This document shows, piece by piece, positions 12,701 to 27,000 of a stretch of DNA of 64,000 nt; position 1 is the stretch's first letter, and every line of letters starts with the position of its first letter. The notes under the pieces are model-generated. The model ran no database searches and had not been told where the DNA came from. It saw only the letters and a list, made by a program, of their open reading frames with translations. The stretch is from Ctenosaura bakeri. Lineage: Eukaryota; Chordata; Lepidosauria; Squamata; Iguanidae. Made by a program: the position numbers and the translations under genes. The stretch lies in contig CAOLHI010000746.1 in the NCBI GenBank assembly GCA_948474755.1, forward strand, positions 458,372 to 522,371. Direction: 5' to 3'.

Positions 12701-15700
12701 GTCGCAGCGCTCCGGTACAGATTTGCAGGCACGCACTAGCACGCAGATCTGCCGGGGGCGGGCTTTAGGCTGGCAAGCTTCTCCGGTTGGTGGAGAACCT
12801 CCACCAACCGGAAGCCGCCATTTTGGATGCCGGAGCAGTGCGGAGCGACGAGCTCGCACTGCTCCTCGTCAGGACGGACCCAAACGGACCCACCAAAAAG
12901 CCAGTGAGTAGCGGCAGGGAATGTTTCCCTCGCCACCTGCAGAAAGGGCCATAGTAAATCTTTTATTTGCCCTTTAGGCTCCTGACCAAAAAAAAGTTTG
13001 CGGTTGTGTGGACCAATTCTACTATCTTGAGGATATTTCTCCACACTTGTTTGAGTTGCGGTTGTAAGCAAACTCTAAACTAAATGATAACATTGGCCTT
13101 CTACTCATTTGCTTATCAAAACATAACTGCCATAGTTTACAATCCAGTGAACATTAACTTGGGAATAAACCTCACTGAATATAGTAGAGCTTAATTCTGA
13201 ATGAAAATGCAAAGGATTAGAATTTGGAGCATGTGGGAATTTCAGGAGCATGCCTAGAGAGTTGCAATTGTAGAGCTTCAGGAAATACGAAGGGCTGTGC
13301 TCACAGACTTCAGAAAAGGCTGCACATTGCTAATGTCCTGTTCCAATCCAAGGTTAGACTTGAAAGAGATTTTTATGGGAAGGCAGGCAAAGAGTTTCAG
13401 AGCTTGCTTCAATTCAGCTCTCCCTCAGCCCCTACTCTAGGTCATATTTCACCAGCTACCCTGTAAGAAAGATCTTTGTTATCAGGTAGATAAATAGATA
13501 GATAGATGAGAGTGAGGGGAGTTTGTATTGATTTATTTGTAAGCCACTTTTGAAGGGTTATTGTACTGGCATGCAGAATATACATAATCAACTAATAAAT
13601 AATAACATTGAGTAAACTGGAGATATTTGATCCTGATATATTAATTTTTGGCCAAATATGCTAATGAAATGCCTTGTTTCACATTGATAGCTTTGTCTAT
13701 GACAAGTTTGCTGCAAACACAGAAAATCTTCTTTAGGATATAAATGTTTTTGCCCAACTTATTTTTAATTTAATCAATTGGTCTATGACAATGTACTTAA
13801 ATATGCTGTTTGTTGTATAGGAATCTCAGAATGATATTGCTGCTGTTTAGGCAACTCAGCACTATCAGTACTGGAGTTTTAAACTGATTTTCGATGGTTT
13901 TATTTGTGTACTTATAGGGCAATATTTCAGCCTTACAGTGAGATCTGTGCATGTTTGCTTGAAAGCCATTTCTTCTGTTCCTAGAGAATTATTCCCTGGC
14001 AAGTTTATTTAGGTTTGCACCTTTAGTCACTAAATGTGATTTTGTGAATTATTTTCTTACAATTGTACTAAGTGCTTTAAAACGTTGATAATACAGGAGG
14101 GATGGTGGTAGTGGTGGTTGTGTGTATATAATTTAGAAAATGCAAGCTAGTACTGACTAGCTGTGCATTATTACTAATGAAGCCTTTTCTTTGAGATAGT
14201 AGAGGGAAAGACAATTTGGTAAAATGAAGATGCTTTTGTAATTTTGGATGATTGAACTGTAGAAAATGGCTCAAAGAAGCAAGTGGCCAATTTTTACTCC
14301 TGAGTTAAGCACTGTTTTCTAACACAAGCATCATGGCAATTACATGAAATTGATTCCTGAAACTGGCTGGAGAGAATAAAATAAAATGAACTGCTTTCAA
14401 AAGGGCAAACAGCACTATTACAAAATAATGTCTCAGTGAACTAGACTTTTCTCTAAATTTGAGTAGTGAAGGACAAACTGCCCTGTTCATGATAATGATA
14501 GAAAAACAGGATACATAGGTGAGAAGAGAGTCATTATGGTAGAATGTATGCTAATTGTGAGGTTCATTTGTCCTGAAAGAATCTTGATCTTTTGTGTTTC
14601 GAGTGAATGCTCATAAAAGTTAAATGTTTTGCTAGTGCTCTATGTGAGCCATATAGGCCATCAAAGTATTTACCTCCACTGTCTGTTCAGCCCCTTTAGT
14701 TATTTTTGAAAGCCAGTGTGGCTGTGCTTTGCTGGAGTTGTAACTTTTAGGCACACAATTCAAGCTACCCAGGAATGAGCTTGAAACTGTTTGCTTATTT
14801 GCAAAGCTACAAATGGTCATAAGGGTGTTGTCCTTGCTGAGGACTCAGATTCCTACTCAAGGGCCCCAGTGGCTTTTACTGGTAAAGTAGATAGCAGTTT
14901 GTATCTGAGAAAAAAGATTCTTGCTCTCTCTAAATTGGCTTTAAGGTGAATTAGTACACATTTCTGTGAAAGTCAGATTTAGGGAACATTTGGCTCTCCT
15001 AATCACTAGGACTGCCATCCCTGTTATCCCATACCACTGACTATGCTGAGTGGAGACAATGGGAGTTGTAGACTAAAACATCTGGAGGGTCAAACTGCAC
15101 CCCAGGGTAAGTAGTACCTTAATAGAATAGGGATTGTGTCCATGTACTCAGGTTGTGAACTAAAGCCAGCTAAACCATAATAGCCTGGAGCAGAAAGGAA
15201 AGAAAAGGTAATTTTAAAAAAATTGTTACACATATCCTTCCAACCTAATGTTACTTATAGTATGTATAGTATTTTCAAAAGATAAACAAAATTTTAGATT
15301 TGTATAAAATATTGGAAAGCTACTGCTTAGAATAAGATTAAAGCAGAAATAATATTGGATTATCAGTGAGTTAAACATCAGCATATGTTTGTAGAAAATA
15401 TCCGTCATTCACTGGTGATAAAAGAGGAGAGAAACAACAATTTATTTAGCAGGGCTTCATATTTGTAAAGATCCTGAAAGTTCATCTTGTCTTCCTATAT
15501 TTGATACTTTTACATAACTATTAAATATGCCAAAGAGGCATTTCCCAGCAGTACAGAACACATTCACCACTAGCAAAAAAACAGTATTGGATAAACAACA
15601 CTAAATGAATTAAATGTGTCTGTGAAGTCCCAGCATAACTAAATATAAGAACTTTGTTGAAAAATGATGCATTCCTGCATGAGCACTGCTGAGGTTTGGA

Positions 15701-18031
15701 GATAATAGCTACTGGTAATTCATAACATGGTTAAATATGTTTTGAAATAAATATAGCCATCAAAAGTGTCTTTTTTTAATGTGTTCACTGTGCTTTTCCT
15801 CTTTCTTCCTTTAGCCTACTGGAGATTTTGGCTGTGTGTCAGTGTTGTGTACGAGCTCTTTCTCATCTTCATTCTCTTTCAGGTAAGGAATTTTAAAACA
15901 GTGTGTTAAAATAACTTCTCATAGGTAAAATTCAGATACTGTATTTACCATCACCATCCCATGCTAGTTAGTTCTGTGATCATGTTGAATTTAAAAAAAG
16001 ATAAATCTGTCTGCATATATGATACTGCCTTACCAAGTCAGTTCACTTACTCCCTGAGCTAATCCCCCCCCCCGTCTGAGAAAAGCTCTCCAACTTCTCA
16101 AGGCATTTCTTATTATCTGGTATCTATTTTTTTTTTTAAGATGAACGTGCTGGGGCTTTAATCTGGATCCTGTTGCACCCAAAGTATGTGCTTTGTCACT
16201 AAGCTGTGCCCCTTCCCAATAATAGTTTATTCTTCTTCATGGCCTCGAGTAAAGGTTTCAGCTATGTGCAACAGAGTACAAAATATACTTGTCAAATGCA
16301 GCAGCATCTCCCCCCCCCCCGAGTCATTTCATTCTTTTCAGAAGGAAAGAGCCAGAATTTCCTTCCTGATCATTTCCTTTTCTCATCATTATGTAAACAG
16401 CACCATAGTGAAGTTTCTGCTACACTTTTTCTTCTAATATTTGCTATCCTGGCCAGTTGGGTTTGTTTTCCTTCCTTTGTAGTGTGCAGCCATTTTAGGT
16501 GGCCATCCTATATTGAGGAGGCACTTAAATGTTACTGTGAATTTAGTCTCTTTGGAGCAGTAGGAGAGGGTTTTAATTATCCCTTTACTGACATCTAAGC
16601 CATAGAAGCTCTTCTTGGCAATTTCATGGGCTATAGAAACTCGATGTTAATGTTGTGTGCCAAATGCTCGATGGATTGTATATCCTGCTAAAATGTCTTT
16701 TGAGACTGGCTTGCATGAAGAGGCTCAGATCATACTCTCCTTGTAGGTTTAAGTCACAGACACAACAGACACAACAGTGGTTTATCTACCAGCAAACTTG
16801 TCTTAGTGCAAAGCAGTTTAAGGTCATAAAGAGGGTTGTGGGTTATGTTATGAAGATGGCAGGCAAAACACTTCCTCCATTGGTGACTACAGATTTAATA
16901 ATGGAAGAAATTGAACCTCAAGCACTACTTTCCTAATTGTAACCGTTTGTTTAGCAGTGGGCCTGTTGGAAAGAGGAAAAAGTGACTTTGCTGCACTGCT
17001 TCTGTTAAACTGCAACTTACTATTCCCTTATAGTCAGGTGTCAGTTTTCACTGAGAGATTTCACCTTCATCTCACTTGATAGAGAGCCACAGGGAGCTTG
17101 CTTCTGTCTTTCAGACAAAGACAGTGAATCCCTATGGTGAAGGATGGAGATGTAAAAGGCCTACATCCCTTTGGAGGGAGATGCTGAGTTCCCTTAAGGT
17201 TGAGGTGCAATCAGATGTTGGAGATAAAGTAATTTGCTTTAAGTCTTGTTGCCATGCAGGCTATAGGTTTTGTTCTTTAAGCACTGAGTGAACATTCTTC
17301 TGTCTCTATTGAAAGGAGGTTGATTTTCCTGTCTTATTGTCACTAACTGTTCAAGAAATGTTATACATTCTGCTGTGTTCCATAGTTTGTCTGAACTATT
17401 TCAAAGAGACTTCTTTAATTTCTGCAGACTGTACATGATGGAAGACAATTTATGAAGTTCATCGATCCTAATTTAGGAGTCTCTTTGCCAGAAAGAGACT
17501 ATGGTGGAAATTGTCTTATATATGATCCAGACAATAGGACAGATCCCTTTCACAACATTTGGGTGAGATACTAAATTTGAAAGATCTTTCTTAGTTAATA
17601 TGTTTATGTCCTAGCAATTTGTGTTTTTCATGTATGTTAGTCATTGGTGCTGGATCCAGCATCATCTTTCTCATAATTAAGAAATGTATATTATATAATA
17701 ATATGAAATATGTAGTATTTAATTCTGTGTTAGTGCAGAATTCAGCTTCCTATAATCTCAAGTTTCATATTTTTAAAAGGAAGCTTTCATCCCCTTTAGC
17801 TGGAAAGATGGGACTGCAAATGAAATGTTGGATGCCAAAAGAGTTGTTAAGTAAGGTTAATATTTCACATGATTGATGCTTCAGTGTCTAGCATAGTATT
17901 TTGCCTTTTCTCATGACTGGACAGCAGTAGCATGAATTATGTAAAATAAACAAAATTGTGGAAAGCCTACCAATTTTGTTATTTGTTATTCAGATTGTCA
18001 GATTCTACTGTACATGGTGCCTTTCTTTCTT

Positions 18032-18066
<35 letters not shown>

Positions 18067-21000
18067 GGTAAGGCAGAATATATGCATGCTGCTTATAACT
18101 GCCAGCTAACCCCTGTGATGACCGCAGCATGTTATCCATTCCTTTGTAACCTAACTAGATACTTTAGAAGTGGGGTTAAAGTATTTAATTGCTCTACACC
18201 CTGTAGAATGTACTGAAGAAAATCTACACCCATTCTCTCTTGCTGTGTTTGCTGCAGCAACTGGAAGGTAGAATCTATTGCCTGCTGAAACTTAAGCAAC
18301 TGAAATGTAGGGCTTGTGATATTTTTGACTCCAGATTATCTGGAGGCATAAAATTTGGGAAGCAGTAGATTCATGTTAGTTATTTGTGTTGTTTGTAGAC
18401 TACGTGGATCGATGATCAAGACTTTTTACTTGTTTTTTTGAAAAGTAAGACTCCCACACACAAACACTAAGCCAGTGCAAAGCAAAACCAGAAGTTTCTC
18501 TGGTTACACCTCATGTTTTGAGCACAGCAGAAATGCAAGTATACATCAATGGAAGATATTGCCTAATTAGAATGCCGCACATTCCTTGCTTAGATCTAGC
18601 ATTTATCAAGATTCGAATGAACACATTATATAAAATGATAATAAACATTTTCCTTCCTTTTTATTTTTGCTGTTGCTATTAGATGCTCTCCCTTATATTA
18701 CAGTATTATTCAAATATAGTAAATATTTTTTATAAATTTTAAAGGAAACGTTCTGTGTTGCAATCACAGTGGTCTATACTCTACTAGTCATTTTGAATTA
18801 TTATCTTGATTTATTTTACTTAAAGAAAGTGGGTCTAATCTGTATAACCTAATTGTTCTGCTTGAATTACAGGACAAACTGGATGGGTTTGTTCCTGCTC
18901 ATTTCCTTGGTTGGTATCTAAAGGTAAGAACGGTTGTTTTCTGTGTTCAGTTGTTGTTAGCTTTTGAAGCTTCACTGGCCCTATTTAAGTGTTTCCAGTG
19001 TGTAAAATTAATTACGTAAGGCATTCATCTGTGAAAACATTTAAAGTTAAGTTATTTCTTGCATTCTGGTCATCCAAATTCCTTTCTAAATAATAATTTT
19101 TTATGCTTTGTGTGCCAGCCTTTTGATATACAAAACCAAAATAGTTGTTCAGACTCCTTTTAATACTTTTAACCCTTATATAACAGAACTGTTTTCAAAT
19201 GAAACTTAGAAAAACAGCTTGCTTCTGGCCTGTAATAAAGTTATTCTACACAAAGTTGCATCTTCCCTACATCCTCTATCCCACAAATATATACATTAAC
19301 AATTTACAAATAAGAAAGAACCCAATATTCTGATTTTATGCAAAAGTCCACTATTAGTAATGCACAAAGAGCAGTTTTGCTTTATAAATGTTGCTTAGGA
19401 CAGTGTTTCTTAAGCTATCTGGTGTGGTGGTTCTGCAGGTTTTCTTCCCTGATGTGTCAGGGACTGGCACCATCTTTGTGCCTGTTGGCTATAACTGTTC
19501 CTTTCTTTCCTGGAAACTTGCCACAGAAGGGCAGACAATGGATTGCAGCTGGCACTCATCTATGGACCACTTCTTTGAGTAGCACTGGCTTAGAAAATGT
19601 GTTTCCCATGCGTTAGTCAAGCAATGTTCTCTTGGCATTTCCTCTGATTATTTTGTAATGGATCTTGCAGCAATAGGATAATTCAACAACCTCTGTACTG
19701 TTGTGTGGTCAGCACTGATATTTAGTGTTTATCTCTCAAATAAAATGCTGATAGTATGGCTCTGCTCTTTATTGTAAGTATTTGCTAATATAGCTTCTTC
19801 TAGTTCAGTAGCGTATGAAAGGCAGTTTCTTCCAGCTGAGGAGCTTATCATATCTATTCCTCTGCCTGATCTGTGATGTACAGGTACATGCAAGTGGTCG
19901 CTGGTAACTTTGTTCTTTTCAGTTCAAAATCTGGCATAGCAGAGTCTGTGCCTGCTGAATAAAACTATAAATAACTCATATAATCCATATTTCAGATTGA
20001 AGTACAAGCAACTTTAAGGTGCAGCCCAAGTGTTTACAAAGGAATCAAGAATCTAAAAATTAATTATATGCTCCTTCTTGGAGAACAGGTTTAACAGTTT
20101 GTGCTGCTGATAACTTCCCACTAGTAGTAATGTCTTCTGTTCCACAGGTCTAGAATTACTTTTCTTTAAAGGAACAAAGAAATCTGTTGTGTAGCCTATA
20201 GTGTCTTTTAAGTCAAGGCACACTGTAAGATATATATAATTAAAGATGGAGAAATTAGTTTGGTTTCTACTTTAATACAGACTGTTTTGTATTTCTCCAA
20301 ATGTGTTTCAGTTCAAAAAAGCCTAAGGGAAGCTGTTTTCAAAATTTTGAATACAGTTGGCCCTCACACTTGCGTGTTTAACTTTCATGGATTTGATTAT
20401 TTGCAAGTTTCTCCAACTCCTTCCCCTGCTATGCCCCTGTGCACCCCCACACCCCAGATTGATATGGCTTAATTGGCAAATATTATTTAATTGGCAAACA
20501 CATTATTTGGCATTGATATAAAATGGAACCTGAGGTGACTGGAAGGTCAAACTGGATAGAGGAAAATTACTGGCTATAAGCATGTGATTGTAAGACAGGT
20601 GAACCCATACAGCCCTCTAGGCCCAGCCAAAGACATTGTCAATCAGATTACCCAGCAGCTCCATAGACAGTAGGCTTATGCCAAAGCTGGAACATCTCTG
20701 TGCAGAAAAGGGATGTTCTTACCAAATTACTGCTGTTCTTTGACTTTCAAGATCAACTCAAAAAGAGTTCAGAACATTCTTACACGTATACATTGGATAA
20801 TGCTCTTTTCTTTAATGTTTTTCAGAACTAAATAACCAAGGTTTGGAATAATGCTCTAATTTTACTCTTTCTTTTTTACAAACCTCTTCAGACACTAATG
20901 ATTCGTGATTGGTGGATGTGCATGATTATCAGTGTAATGTTTGAATTTCTGGAGTACAGTCTAGAGCATCAGCTTCCAAACTTCAGTGAATGTTGGTGGG

Positions 21001-24000
21001 ACCATGTAAGTATTACCCTTTAAAAAGAATTAAGATGTAAATCGAGGTTTGAAGTTGGCTTTGCCCATTAAATCATGTTAAGGCTAGTCAGAGCTTGCCT
21101 GTATTAGTCCAGCAAACTGAGATTAGTAAAAATGGAATTTAAAAACGTTTGTGATCTAACAACCATACTAGAGAAGGACAAGGGAGTGGAGAGCTAATAA
21201 GGTACTACTATTTTAAATATTAAAAATGATTTTTTAAAAAACTTTATTTTTAAATGGTCCAGTGTTAGAGTGAACATTGGAGACATGACTGCAGAGAAGA
21301 CCAGAAAGGCGGGTATAAAGATGAAATGAAATATGCAGTCTTAGACAGAGAACAGATATTATATCTTGACAGAAGAAAGAAAGTATTCAGAAGGAAAGTG
21401 GCAGACTGTCACAAAAATTCAGAAAAAATATCATAGCTTGTTAGTGTAGGACTAATGGACTGACCATCACAAGAACTCTGAATCAGCTCAGCTGGTGCAC
21501 TGTAATGTAAGTTATACTACCAACTGTTAAGGGGAAAAATGGATGCAGTAATGTACTATCCATATTTGTTAGTGAGATATATTATTTTTATACTATTTTG
21601 ATGATGACTATTTTGATGACTATCGGTATTTTTGACGTACTGTTTTAGATTAAATCCTTCTTACTGTTTATGAATTGACAAACATTCTATCCTTACCAAA
21701 GATTGTTTACATAAGTGTTCTTGAAGTAATTTATGACATGGGTTATAAACATATTTCAAAATTGTAAGAAGTATTATAAAATATCTAATACATTATAAAA
21801 GTATATAATCCATTGTGAAACCATATCTTGTGGAAGATTGTTCTTTTTTTTTCTCTCCAGTGGATTATGGATGTCATTTTATGCAATGGACTTGGCATTT
21901 ACTGTGGAATGAAGACTTTGGGGTGGCTTTCCTTGAAAACCTATAAATGGCAAGGACTTTGGAACATTCCCACATATAAGTATGTTAAATTATGAAATTT
22001 CATACTTAAAGTGAAAAGATGTAAATCTTAGAGGTCGTGGTGCGTGCTAATGCCTTTTGATTTGCAGAAAATGAAGTCATTTCAATCTGATGCATACTAT
22101 GGCTAACCATGAATTAATTAATAGTGACCACAGCATTCTCAGAAACAAGAATGGAAAGAAAACTGCCATTAGAAAGCTGAATGCAGCAGATACTTGATTC
22201 TCTGTGGAAGCTGATAATTCAGGCTAGCTGGTTTCCACACGTGACGAGGAAGAGGCATTAGCTTGTTTGCCATTTGCTTCGTTGAATCTCTAAAATGTGA
22301 CCTGTACCTGTAATATATTTCCGGTGAACAAAAATGTTGCTTTCATGTTTCTGCAGGAACACATAAAAATACAAAGCTTAGTAAGTCCAAACCTGATAGT
22401 CACAGCTGTTCTGTCTTGCTGAGTATCAGCCTTTAGCATGGTGTGTTAAAGCTTAAAAAGTTAGCTCTTACAATCTTAAATAAAAAAACTTTTCCTACTT
22501 ATCTCATATGCTGACACTGCAGTAGCCTTTTAAAGATGTACGTGTTTAAAACACTATTGCTGCCTAGAACCAAATTCCCAATACTTGACTCAAAGAATTA
22601 ACAGTCCACATTCCTCTTGGTTTTCTTCTGTACTTTGTCATAAACCTTCTTCAGTTGATCATCTGAATGCACATGGAGTTAAAACTAGGTATGGGGAAGT
22701 GAGTGGAACATAAGCCAGACACTCCATTGTCCCAAAGCACCCGAAGTAAGTTAGTACATACATACACAGAGAGGTCTGAAAAGGGCTCTGTAACCATATT
22801 TAGTTCAACACTGTATGAAGCTCCCATGTGCAGGCAGTTAATCTTATCAGGGTTCTCCACACAGGAGTTTTGTAAGCACATGCACTGCCAAAGGCTATAC
22901 AGGGCCCTCTTCAAACCTTTATGCTCAAATGTACAAAGATCTAACTTACTTCCAAGTGCTCAGGGGACAGTGAGCAGAGTTTACATCCATACTCACACCT
23001 TATCCATTATTTAGTTCTGTGTGTTCTAACCTGAACAAATAGCCATTCACGTAATAGTCTCTGGCATATATCAAAGATAAAGAAATACATTGTGTATAGG
23101 TGTTTTTTTGTTGAGTCTATATGCTTCCAAGCCAAAATGTACTTCATTTTAAAACAAATCTAGTGTGCATGACAGAAACGTGGTACAACTGAGAGAACTG
23201 GTGGAGTATAGTCATATCTGGATGTGAACTCTCTAGAAATAATTGAGGAAGATGTAAGGGATGTGTTATTGCTCTGTATGTTAGAAAAATCATAGTAGCA
23301 AATCTGCTGGAAACCTTATGAAGGGCTGGTTTCTCCATAATCATGGCACCTCCAAGTTACAGAACTGGGAAATTCTGTCATCCCCCATACAAAAGTGTTC
23401 AAGGGGATCTTGAGATGGAGAATGAAATCAGGGAGGTATGTAAAAGAGAATGCTGCAATACCAGACAATTTGACTCTCCCACAGACTGGATATATGCATG
23501 TTCCAGTATTAACAAAGAAGTAAAAATTCTAAATATCCCAAATGACTATGTCCTAGAACAACTGATCATGGAGGGGAGGCAACTGTGCGCTTAATCCTTA
23601 GTGGTGCTTCCTGAAATCTAGTGGAAATTGTGGCTGTAGTTGAACTCATTAGAAATAATCACCATAATTTTATTATATGTAAATGGAAAAGCACCAAAGA
23701 ACATCAGTAGAGTCCTGATTGACTTCAAAAGAGGATTCTTCTCTAAAATGAGGAAACTAATAGAAATTTGAAAGGAAAAGTTGAAAGGGTCACATCTCTT
23801 CATGGAACTTGGGGCATACTTAAAATCACAACAGTAGAGACTCAGCAGAATGCATACCACAGGTTGAGAAGGGGACCACAAAGTCAAGGAGATCGCAAGC
23901 ATGTTTAACATACAGTGTGAAGGAAGCTGTCAAAGACTGAAAGGGATCCTCCAGAAACTGGACTCTTGACTTAAACTTGCACAACAGAAATGCAAGCAGA

Positions 24001-27000
24001 AAATGAAGGATGTGAAAAAGGATTTTGAGGAGCATATTTAAATATATTAGACAGATTCTTGTATGACCATGAAAGTAAAGGAGTTTGTAAGGAGGTGAAA
24101 GAGATTATAGAGAAGCTAAATGAATTATTTTCATTCACTGCTGAAGATACAGGAGGAAACGCCCATGCCTGAACTGTGCCTTTTTCCAGGAGGACCTGAG
24201 TGAGATAGTGCTGACCTGAAAGGAAGTTCGAGACTTCATGAACAAATTGCAAAAAAGTAAAAACTAATTTTAAAAAATCACCAGGTCCAGACAGCATCCA
24301 CCAGAAAGTTTATAACCGAAGAGTTAAATTACTGATCTTCTATGTAAATATTTTTCATGTCCCCAAGATTAGCCTTTGTGATAGAGGACTATGGAATAGC
24401 TAATGTAAGACCAATTTTTAAAAGGTATCTGGGAAGATCCAGGAAACTACAGGCTAGTTAGCTTAACATCAGTTCCAGATAAATTGGAGGGAAGTATTAG
24501 GTAAGTTCCTCATATTAAAATTCTAGAGGTTGTTTTTTTTTTTTAAAGTATCAGTAAACATATGGATAGGTATGATCTGGCAGACATGGTTTACTTGAAC
24601 TGCTTAAAAGACTTTAGGAAAGTCCCTCACAAAAGACTGTGGACCAAACTTAACATCCTGGGATAAAAGAGTGGATTGAAAACTGGTTAAAGAGCAGAAA
24701 GTCAGGAACAGGAATACATGACCAGTTCCTATAATGAGGAGAAGGCGTGTGAACAGTGCATTCCTCAGGGAGCTGTATTGGGACTGGGGTTTTTTTAAAA
24801 AAATTAGTTCATAAATAATGCGAAGTTAGAGGTGAACAGTTTGGTGATCAGGATAATTCATAATACTAAATTCTGTAGGGTGGTGAGCACTGAAGAGCTC
24901 TCCAAGAATCTCTCCAGATTGGGAAAATAGTAAAATGGCAAGTTCCAGTTTGAACAAGCATAAACTGACATGATCAGAGGCAAAAATCAACCAACCAACC
25001 GATCAATCAAACAGCTCTACTGCTTTTATCCTTTGATGAAGATCTGAACCTGAAGTGACAGATTAAGAAAGGGGATTTGGGGTTTATGGAGAATAACTCA
25101 TTGAAAACTGAGAGAATTGAATTCAGAACTGCCAGTGTCATACTGTAACATACTTACGAATATTATACACAGTGTTGTTCACTGTACCTGAAATAATGTA
25201 CTGTAGAGTTGGGAGAGGTACAGAAAAGGCAACTTAAATAATCAAAGGACTGGAATAACTGCTCTGTGAAGAAGGACTGCACTATTCAGAGCTATTTAGC
25301 TGAGGCAAAAAGGCAATTGTGTGTAGATATGATAAAGGTATATAAGATTATTCATGATTTTTAAAAAGTAGATAGGGAGAAGCTTTTCTCCCTCTGCCAG
25401 AACGCTAGAATCCAGCATCATCCACTGAAACTGAATGGTAGGAAATTCAGGAGAGATAAAAGGAAGTATGTTTACACATAGCACATGGTTAATATGCAGA
25501 ATTCAGTGCCAAAGAATGTCGTTGTGGCTGCTAGTCTACATTGTTTTAGAAGTTAATAGGATAGATTCATGGAGGATGGGGACATCAGTAGTTACTATTC
25601 AGGATGAATATATATCATTTTCAATATGGCAGTATGCTTCTGTGTAGATGTTGAAATAGAAATCATAATTCCCCATATACTGTTATCATTTACAATAATG
25701 AACCTCTTGTGGCTTTTCCCCTAGAGGAAAAATGAAGAGAATTGCTTTCCAATTCACACCTTACAGCTGGGTTAAATTTGAGTGGAAGCCGGCATCCAGC
25801 CTTCGCAGATGGCTAGCAGTGTGTGGTATTATTTTTATAGTAAGTTCCCCTTTTTCCTTATAGATGTAACAAGCTGACATAAGTATTCCAAAACTGATCT
25901 TGCCTTCTTAATATTGTATATATGGCGTTAGATAAACAAGAGATGCTTAGTGCCTTAATTCACTGTTTTTAGTAAGACTCCATGTACCCTGCGTGGGTTT
26001 TCTTGCTTCATAATTTTGTGGGTAATAAGTGTAGATTTTGAACATTTCTGTTGTACTGAACTTTAACTAACTGGTACATTAGCACAGGAGGATTATAGCA
26101 GTGAAATGGGAGGAGTGGCTACATGTATTAAGAACTTCTGAAAATGTAGTTTTCCAGAATGAAAAAGGAACTATATGGAAACAGTTCACTTTGGGTTGAG
26201 GATAGCAATGTTGCAAATTACTGCAAATACACCCATACCCAAACTTTGGGAAATTATGACACATTTTGGATTTGAATAGCTGAAATTAATGAATTGAATG
26301 GCATATGTGTGTCAGTTTTTATTGGCAGAGTTGAATACTTTTTACTTGAAGTTTGTCCTGTGGATGCCTCCAGAACACTACTTGGTTCTGCTGCGACTTG
26401 TCTTTTATGTGAATGTGGGAGGTGTAGCTATGAGAGAAATCTACGACTTCATGGATGATCCGTAAGTTTTTCCTCTTATTCAAGTTCAGTTGATACATGG
26501 TGGCAAAATAACAAGGCAACGGATCAACCAATTTCCTGCTGTGTTGTATAATCTCATTTTTTTAAAAAATGGACATAAATTATATAATTATTGGCAAAAT
26601 GCATAAGCTTTGGATGGCTATGTCGCTTTGCTATATGCTGTCTTCAAAGATGCTGTGTCATCTACCTAGCTGCTCATGATTGAGATTAGCTTGAATGCTA
26701 TTAGCTTTTGCAGAGAACAGCTTTGGGTTCTCTTTTTAATTATGACTGTCAATACTGCACCCTGGAGGGTCTAGTCATAAAGACCCTTCAAAGTTCTTGT
26801 TTCTTAATATCTCTCTAGCAGATTCTAGAGCAGATTCTGTCCTTGTATAGATCCTTAATACAGTGGAAGATACCCTCAATCACCAGTGCATGCACAAAAC
26901 AGCTGCCTGATTACAGTTCATTCTTTCAAGTTCCTTGTTTAGCAATCAGTAGGACCCAGATCCCAGAATTGTTTTTTTTTTCTTTTTCTGTTTGTGTTTT

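Larger units (their letters stand above)
12205..15814 (+). other. PTDSS2: PTDSS2 intron 3
   Basis: 3.6 kb with a GC-rich MITE (12490-12950), a short TAGA repeat (13484-13508) and a hAT-like fragment near 14990-15105. Otherwise there is nothing identifiable. Confidence 0.8.
18924..20891 (+). other. PTDSS2: PTDSS2 intron 6
   Basis: 2.0 kb holding a short hAT-like element (19401-19587) and a truncated pogo-like end near 20354-20470. The rest is unremarkable. Confidence 0.8.

Noticed and set aside
16206..16598. 130-codon open frame on + in intron 4
   Set aside because: Low-complexity start, no motif, overlapping frames of similar length; chance.
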